Assembly: GCA_018715025.1 (NCBI GenBank)
Contig: DVMK01000204.1
Coordinates: 1-8,432, forward strand
DNA length: 8,432 nt
Source: Candidatus Caccousia avistercoris
GTDB taxonomy: Bacteria > Bacillota > Clostridia > Oscillospirales > Acutalibacteraceae
Direction: 5' to 3'
In this document: positions 5,670 through 8,432 of the stretch, piece by piece
How positions within the stretch are numbered: position 1 is the first letter of the stretch
Layout of the letters: each line of letters starts with the position of its first letter
Notes under the pieces: model-generated
Databases searched by the model: none
Told to the model about the DNA's origin: nothing
The model's input: the letters and a program-made list of their open reading frames with translations, nothing else
Position numbers and translations under genes: made by a program

Positions 5670-6395
5670 ATGAGCGGCGAACACGAGATCCTTCAGCAGG
5701 TGTATGCGGCCAAGGAGGATATGGAAGCGGCGGATCGGCTGATCGGAGCCTATATGCCATTTATCAAGTCAGAGACGGCGAAATTTTTGAAAAGACCTCC
5801 CATAGAAGGGCATGACGATGAGCTGAGCATAGCGATGATAGCGTTTCACGAAGCGGTGCAGGGATATTCCCGCCTGCGGGGCGCTTTTCTGAAGTATGCG
5901 GCCATGCTGATCCGCAGCAGGCTCATCGACTACCGGCGCAAAGAGAGCAGGTACGGCCGCGCGCTTTCGCTGGACGCCCCAGCGGGCGGGGAAGAGACCG
6001 CCCTGGGGGACACCCTGACAGACGGGAAGGATCACAGCGGGCAGCTGGAAACCAGGGAGGCCGCCCGCACCGAAATTGAAGAGCTTGCCCGCCAGATGAG
6101 CCAGTTCGGCGTCACCCTGGCGGCTGTGGCCGAAAACTGCCCCAGGCAGCGCCGCACGCTGGAAGCGTGCCGCCGGGCCCTGCAGTACGGCCGGGAAGCC
6201 CCCGGCCTGCTGGAAGAGTTCCTGCGCACCAAGCGGCTGCCCTTAGCCCGGCTTGCCGAGGGCAGCGGCGTAGAAAGGAAAACCCTGGAACGCCACCGGA
6301 AGTACATGGTTGCGCTTCTGCTCATCTGTACCAACGGATATGAGCTGGTGCGGGGCCATTTGCAGCAGGTCATGAAGGGAGGGAACGCACAGTGA
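5670..6395 (+). CDS. sigI: RNA polymerase sigma factor SigI
   Basis: The 241-residue product has the size and layout of SigI (about 250 residues in Bacillus subtilis). The sigma region 2 lies at about 22-92, with DDELSIAMIAFHEAV and AAMLIRSRLIDYRRKESR, which bind core polymerase and the -10 element. A SigI-specific C-terminal domain at about 135-232 includes a helix-turn-helix near 188-212 (LAEGSGVERKTLERHRKY) and the hallmark ALLLICTNGYELVRGHL. SigI directs core RNA polymerase to heat, cell-envelope or, in cellulolytic clostridia, polysaccharide-response genes. It starts at ATG 5670, nine bases after AGGGGG. Its stop overlaps the rsgI start (GTGA), as expected for a sigma/anti-sigma pair. 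Two candidate promoters precede it: an extended -10 housekeeping type and a SigI type. Confidence 0.93.
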   Translation: MSGEHEILQQVYAAKEDMEAADRLIGAYMPFIKSETAKFLKRPPIEGHDDELSIAMIAFHEAVQGYSRLRGAFLKYAAMLIRSRLIDYRRKESRYGRALSLDAPAGGEETALGDTLTDGKDHSGQLETREAARTEIEELARQMSQFGVTLAAVAENCPRQRRTLEACRRALQYGREAPGLLEEFLRTKRLPLARLAEGSGVERKTLERHRKYMVALLLICTNGYELVRGHLQQVMKGGNAQ

Positions 6396-7390
6396 GCTAT
6401 ATGGTGATAGAATGCCGCCGCAGCTATGCTATCCTTTTGGATGAGGAAGGGCGGTTCCTGAAAGCCGCGAACCTGCATTACAAGGTGGGGCAGACGGTGT
6501 CTGACCCGGTTCTCATGCGGGAACCCCAGGCCGCCGCTTCCCCGGCGCTGGCCTGGGTGAAGCGGGGGGCGGCGGCCGCGGCGGCCTGCCTTCTTCTGCT
6601 GCTGGGAATCAGCGTGTATTCCTTCTATTTCTCCTCTTATTCCTCCATTTACCTTGCCATTAACCCAGAGGTCCGCATGGATCTGAACAGGCAGGGCAGC
6701 GTGGTGAGCCTGACCGGCACAAACGCCGACGGGGAACGGCTGCTGGAGGGGTACGACGGCCGCGGGAAAGACAAGGTGACGGTGGCGGACGAACTGATCG
6801 ACCGGGCCATTGCCATGGGGTTCCTTTCAGAGGGCGGGCAGGTCAGCTTCCGAATCGACGCCCCCGACCAGGCCCTTTTCCAGGAATATGGCATACAGCT
6901 GCGCACAGAGGTGTCGCAGTACCTGTCCGGCCGTCTGGCGGTGTCCATTGAGGTGGTCAGCAGCCAGGGACAGCAGGGGAGCGAGCCCTCGGAACCGCCG
7001 CCTTCTTCTGCCGTTTCCTCCTCGCCGCCAGAGCCTGCTTCCTCCGCCCCGGCCTCGTCGCAGGCCCCGTCGGCCTCCTCTGCGGCGCCCCCTGCCAGCA
7101 GCGCCCAGTCTGCCGTAGAACCGGCGGCGCCGGTGGTGACGCCGCCTTCCAGCAGCTACGGAAGCGGGGACTACGCCTCCTCCAGCCAGGCCCCCAGTGT
7201 TCCGGCCTCCAGCGCCCCTGCCTCCAGCCAGGTTTCCAGCGCGGCGGTTTCCAGCCAGCCGGCGCCGCTTACCAGCAGGCCCGGCAGCGGAGATTCCAAC
7301 TACGGCGGCACCGACTATAGCTCCTCCGGCCAGGGGGATGACGACGACGGCAATGGCGACAGCGGCTATGACGATGACGGCGACGATTGA
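6392..7390 (+). CDS. rsgI: membrane anti-sigma-I factor RsgI with low-complexity extracellular tail
   Basis: The 332-residue product has the N-terminal cytoplasmic RsgI domain (residues 1-45, MVIECRRSYAILLDEEGRFL), which holds SigI. One membrane segment follows at about 58-80 (GAAAAAACLLLLLGISVYSF), then the extracellular middle domain at about 84-190, starting IYLAINPEVRMDLN. RsgI proteins self-cleave at a conserved Asn-Pro in this domain as a step toward intramembrane proteolysis and SigI release; here it would be N91-P92. Residues about 195-300 are Ser/Pro/Ala-rich, a probable wall-spanning linker, and the tail is very acidic (DDDDGNGDSGYDDDGDD). No carbohydrate-binding module is present, unlike cellulosome-type RsgI. 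The GTG start at 6392 overlaps the sigI stop and has GGGAGGG eight bases upstream; an in-frame ATG three codons later has no better site. Confidence 0.92.
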   Translation: MSYMVIECRRSYAILLDEEGRFLKAANLHYKVGQTVSDPVLMREPQAAASPALAWVKRGAAAAAACLLLLLGISVYSFYFSSYSSIYLAINPEVRMDLNRQGSVVSLTGTNADGERLLEGYDGRGKDKVTVADELIDRAIAMGFLSEGGQVSFRIDAPDQALFQEYGIQLRTEVSQYLSGRLAVSIEVVSSQGQQGSEPSEPPPSSAVSSSPPEPASSAPASSQAPSASSAAPPASSAQSAVEPAAPVVTPPSSSYGSGDYASSSQAPSVPASSAPASSQVSSAAVSSQPAPLTSRPGSGDSNYGGTDYSSSGQGDDDDGNGDSGYDDDGDD

Positions 7391-7427
7391 CAGGCAAAGA
7401 AAAAATTTCTGGAATTTTTGGAAAACG
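7391..7427. other. A/T-rich spacer after rsgI with weak AT hairpin
   Basis: Between the rsgI stop and the SigI-type promoter lies an A/T-rich stretch containing AAAAATT...AATTTTT. It could pair weakly but has no GC stem, so it is not a convincing terminator. The T-run at 7415-7419 sits in the same place relative to the promoter as the T-run before sigI, so it may be part of the promoter (UP-like element) instead. Confidence 0.4.
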
Positions 7428-7461
7428 GCCCCGGTTCTCCCGGCAATCCCCCGTATTCTAT
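7428..7461 (+). promoter_or_regulatory. predicted SigI-dependent promoter of the lipoprotein gene
   Basis: GCCCCG (7428-7433) is followed after exactly 18 bases by CGTATTCTAT (7452-7461). The CCCCG and ten-base -10 block are identical in sequence and spacing to the predicted promoter of sigI (5614-5647), while the 18 spacer bases differ. A start near 7467 gives a leader of about 43 bases that contains the GAGAGGAG ribosome binding site. The lipoprotein can therefore be made separately from, and at a higher level than, sigI-rsgI. Confidence 0.72.
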
Positions 7462-7509
7462 TGGTGTAAGGCAAAAGCCAATCTACACAATTGAGAGGAG
7501 TTATCCAAT

Positions 7510-8432
7510 ATGAAAACGAGAAGAAATAAGTTTGCATCGGCTTCTTCCCTGGCTGTCCTGTCGGCAGCCCTTCTGGCCGGCTGTTTTTCCGCCCCCGCAA
7601 GCCAGGGCAGCTCCCTGCAGGAGACAGGGACCCTCACCCTCAGCGTGAACCCGGAAATCCAGATTCAGTACAACAAGGAAGGCCTTGTCACCGGGCTGGA
7701 CGGCCTGAATGCGGACGGCGACGGGATTGTGGCGTCGTACCAGGATTATATTGGAAAAGAGTGCGATCAAGTGCTGCAGGATTTGATTGCAGAGATCAAT
7801 GAGGCCGGTTATTTTGTGGAGGACCTGGACGGGAACCGGAAAAGCATTGTCCTTCAGCTGGAACCAGGCTCGGTTCTGCCCACAGAAAGTTTTCTGGAGG
7901 ATATGAGCGCCAGCACCCAGGCGGCGGTGAAAGAGCTGGCCTCCGGCGTGGTGACCATCGGCGGCGGCGATTACGACCCGGCTTATGCGAAGGACGGCCA
8001 GCCCTCCCCCTACATCACCCTGGAAAAGGCCAAGGAAATCGCCCTGACCCAGGCAAACGTGAACAGCGCGGACGCGGTGTTTGACGACAGGGAATTTGAC
8101 CACGACGACGGCACCCCTGTTTTTGAGCTGGAATTTATTGCCAACGGAATCGAATACGAATACGATATCGACGCCGCCACCGGCCAGGTGGTGAAGGCGG
8201 CCCACCAGACGGCGGCTCCCTCCGCTTCCAGCAGCGGCCCGGCTTCCTCCAGCAGCCCGGCGGCCAGCCAGCCGGCCTCCTCCTCCAGTGCGCCTGCTTC
8301 CAGCGCTCCCGCCTACAACGACACAGATTACGGCCCGAACAACGACGGTGTGACGGACTACAACGACACAGATTACGGCCCGAACAACGACGGTATGACG
8401 GACTACAACGACACAGATTACGGCCCGAACAA
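7510..8432 (+). CDS. lipoprotein with RsgI-type extracellular domain, PepSY domain and DTDYGPNNDG repeats (runs off right edge)
   Basis: The frame is open from ATG 7510 to the window end (307 residues, no stop), with GAGAGGAG nine bases upstream. A signal peptide ends in the lipobox LLAGC, so Cys25 should be lipidated and the protein anchored outside the membrane. Residues about 41-143 resemble the RsgI middle domain: LTLSVNPEIQIQYNKEG here against IYLAINPEVRMDLNRQG in RsgI, followed by a shared NADG and similar helices; the Asn-Pro (N47-P48) is kept. Residues about 168-231 form a PepSY domain (YITLEKAKEIALTQA, then EYEYDIDAATGQVVKA), a module linked to inhibiting or guarding extracellular proteases. 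A Ser/Ala/Pro linker leads to 15-residue repeats from 269. It follows rsgI and has its own SigI-type promoter. A role as a partner, decoy or co-sensor for RsgI is inference. Confidence 0.88.
   Translation, partial: MKTRRNKFASASSLAVLSAALLAGCFSAPASQGSSLQETGTLTLSVNPEIQIQYNKEGLVTGLDGLNADGDGIVASYQDYIGKECDQVLQDLIAEINEAGYFVEDLDGNRKSIVLQLEPGSVLPTESFLEDMSASTQAAVKELASGVVTIGGGDYDPAYAKDGQPSPYITLEKAKEIALTQANVNSADAVFDDREFDHDDGTPVFELEFIANGIEYEYDIDAATGQVVKAAHQTAAPSASSSGPASSSSPAASQPASSSSAPASSAPAYNDTDYGPNNDGVTDYNDTDYGPNNDGMTDYNDTDYGPN
8314..8432 (+). repeat. 45-base tandem repeat encoding YNDTDYGPNNDG(V/M)TD
   Basis: Two full 45-base units (8314-8358, 8359-8403) and 29 bases of a third are nearly identical; the only difference seen between the first two is GTG against ATG at codon 13 (Val or Met). 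They encode an Asp/Asn-rich 15-residue unit at the C-terminus of the lipoprotein. The array continues beyond the window, so copy number is unknown. Such near-perfect repeats are prone to copy-number change. The Asp/Asn/Gly content suggests, but does not prove, calcium binding. Confidence 0.92.

Noticed and set aside
7396..7425. Terminator after rsgI
   Set aside because: Only an AT-only stem is possible and no GC-rich hairpin with T-run is present.

Overview
The window looks like chromosomal DNA from a high-GC, Gram-positive anaerobe of the Clostridia, probably an Oscillospiraceae/Ruminococcaceae-type gut Firmicute. This is inference. It rests on strong AGGAGG-type ribosome binding sites, a Bacillus/Clostridium-type LexA box, a SigI/RsgI pair, the radical SAM plus DUF4130 gene pair, a lipoprotein with a PepSY domain, and Ser/Pro/Ala-rich extracellular linkers in an otherwise GC-rich sequence. 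No tRNA, rRNA, CRISPR array, transposase or phage gene was seen.

Layout. Positions 1-5326 are read from the minus strand. In the order of transcription they hold: a decayed QueG-like iron-sulfur fragment (from 5326); a membrane protein with a DUF1266 domain (5061-3775), closed by a strong rho-independent terminator (3749-3709); a LexA-regulated DNA-repair pair, made of a radical SAM/helix-hairpin-helix protein (3576-2245) overlapping its DUF4130 partner (2273-1446); a 273-base gap with a promoter and two copies of a 69-base palindromic repeat; an arginase-family protein (1172-300); and the N-terminal part of a flavin reductase-like protein (198 to beyond the left edge). Positions 5327-5669 form the divergent intergenic region. 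Positions 5670-8432 are read from the plus strand: sigI, rsgI (overlapping sigI by four bases) and a lipoprotein gene that runs off the right edge.

How the genes work together. The right-hand part is the most interesting. SigI is an alternative sigma factor and RsgI its membrane-anchored anti-sigma factor. The downstream lipoprotein carries a domain that is recognisably the same as the RsgI extracellular domain, including the Asn-Pro site where RsgI proteins self-cleave. It then has a PepSY domain and Asp/Asn-rich 15-residue repeats. The sequence CCCCG-N18-CGTATTCTAT occurs, with identical spacing, just upstream of both sigI and the lipoprotein gene, and it resembles known SigI promoters (ACCCCC / CGAA or CGTA). 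The three genes therefore look like a self-regulating envelope-sensing module in which the sigma factor drives itself and a secreted partner that resembles its own sensor. In the left half, a textbook promoter with an SOS box over its start region ties the poorly understood radical SAM/DUF4130 pair to DNA damage.
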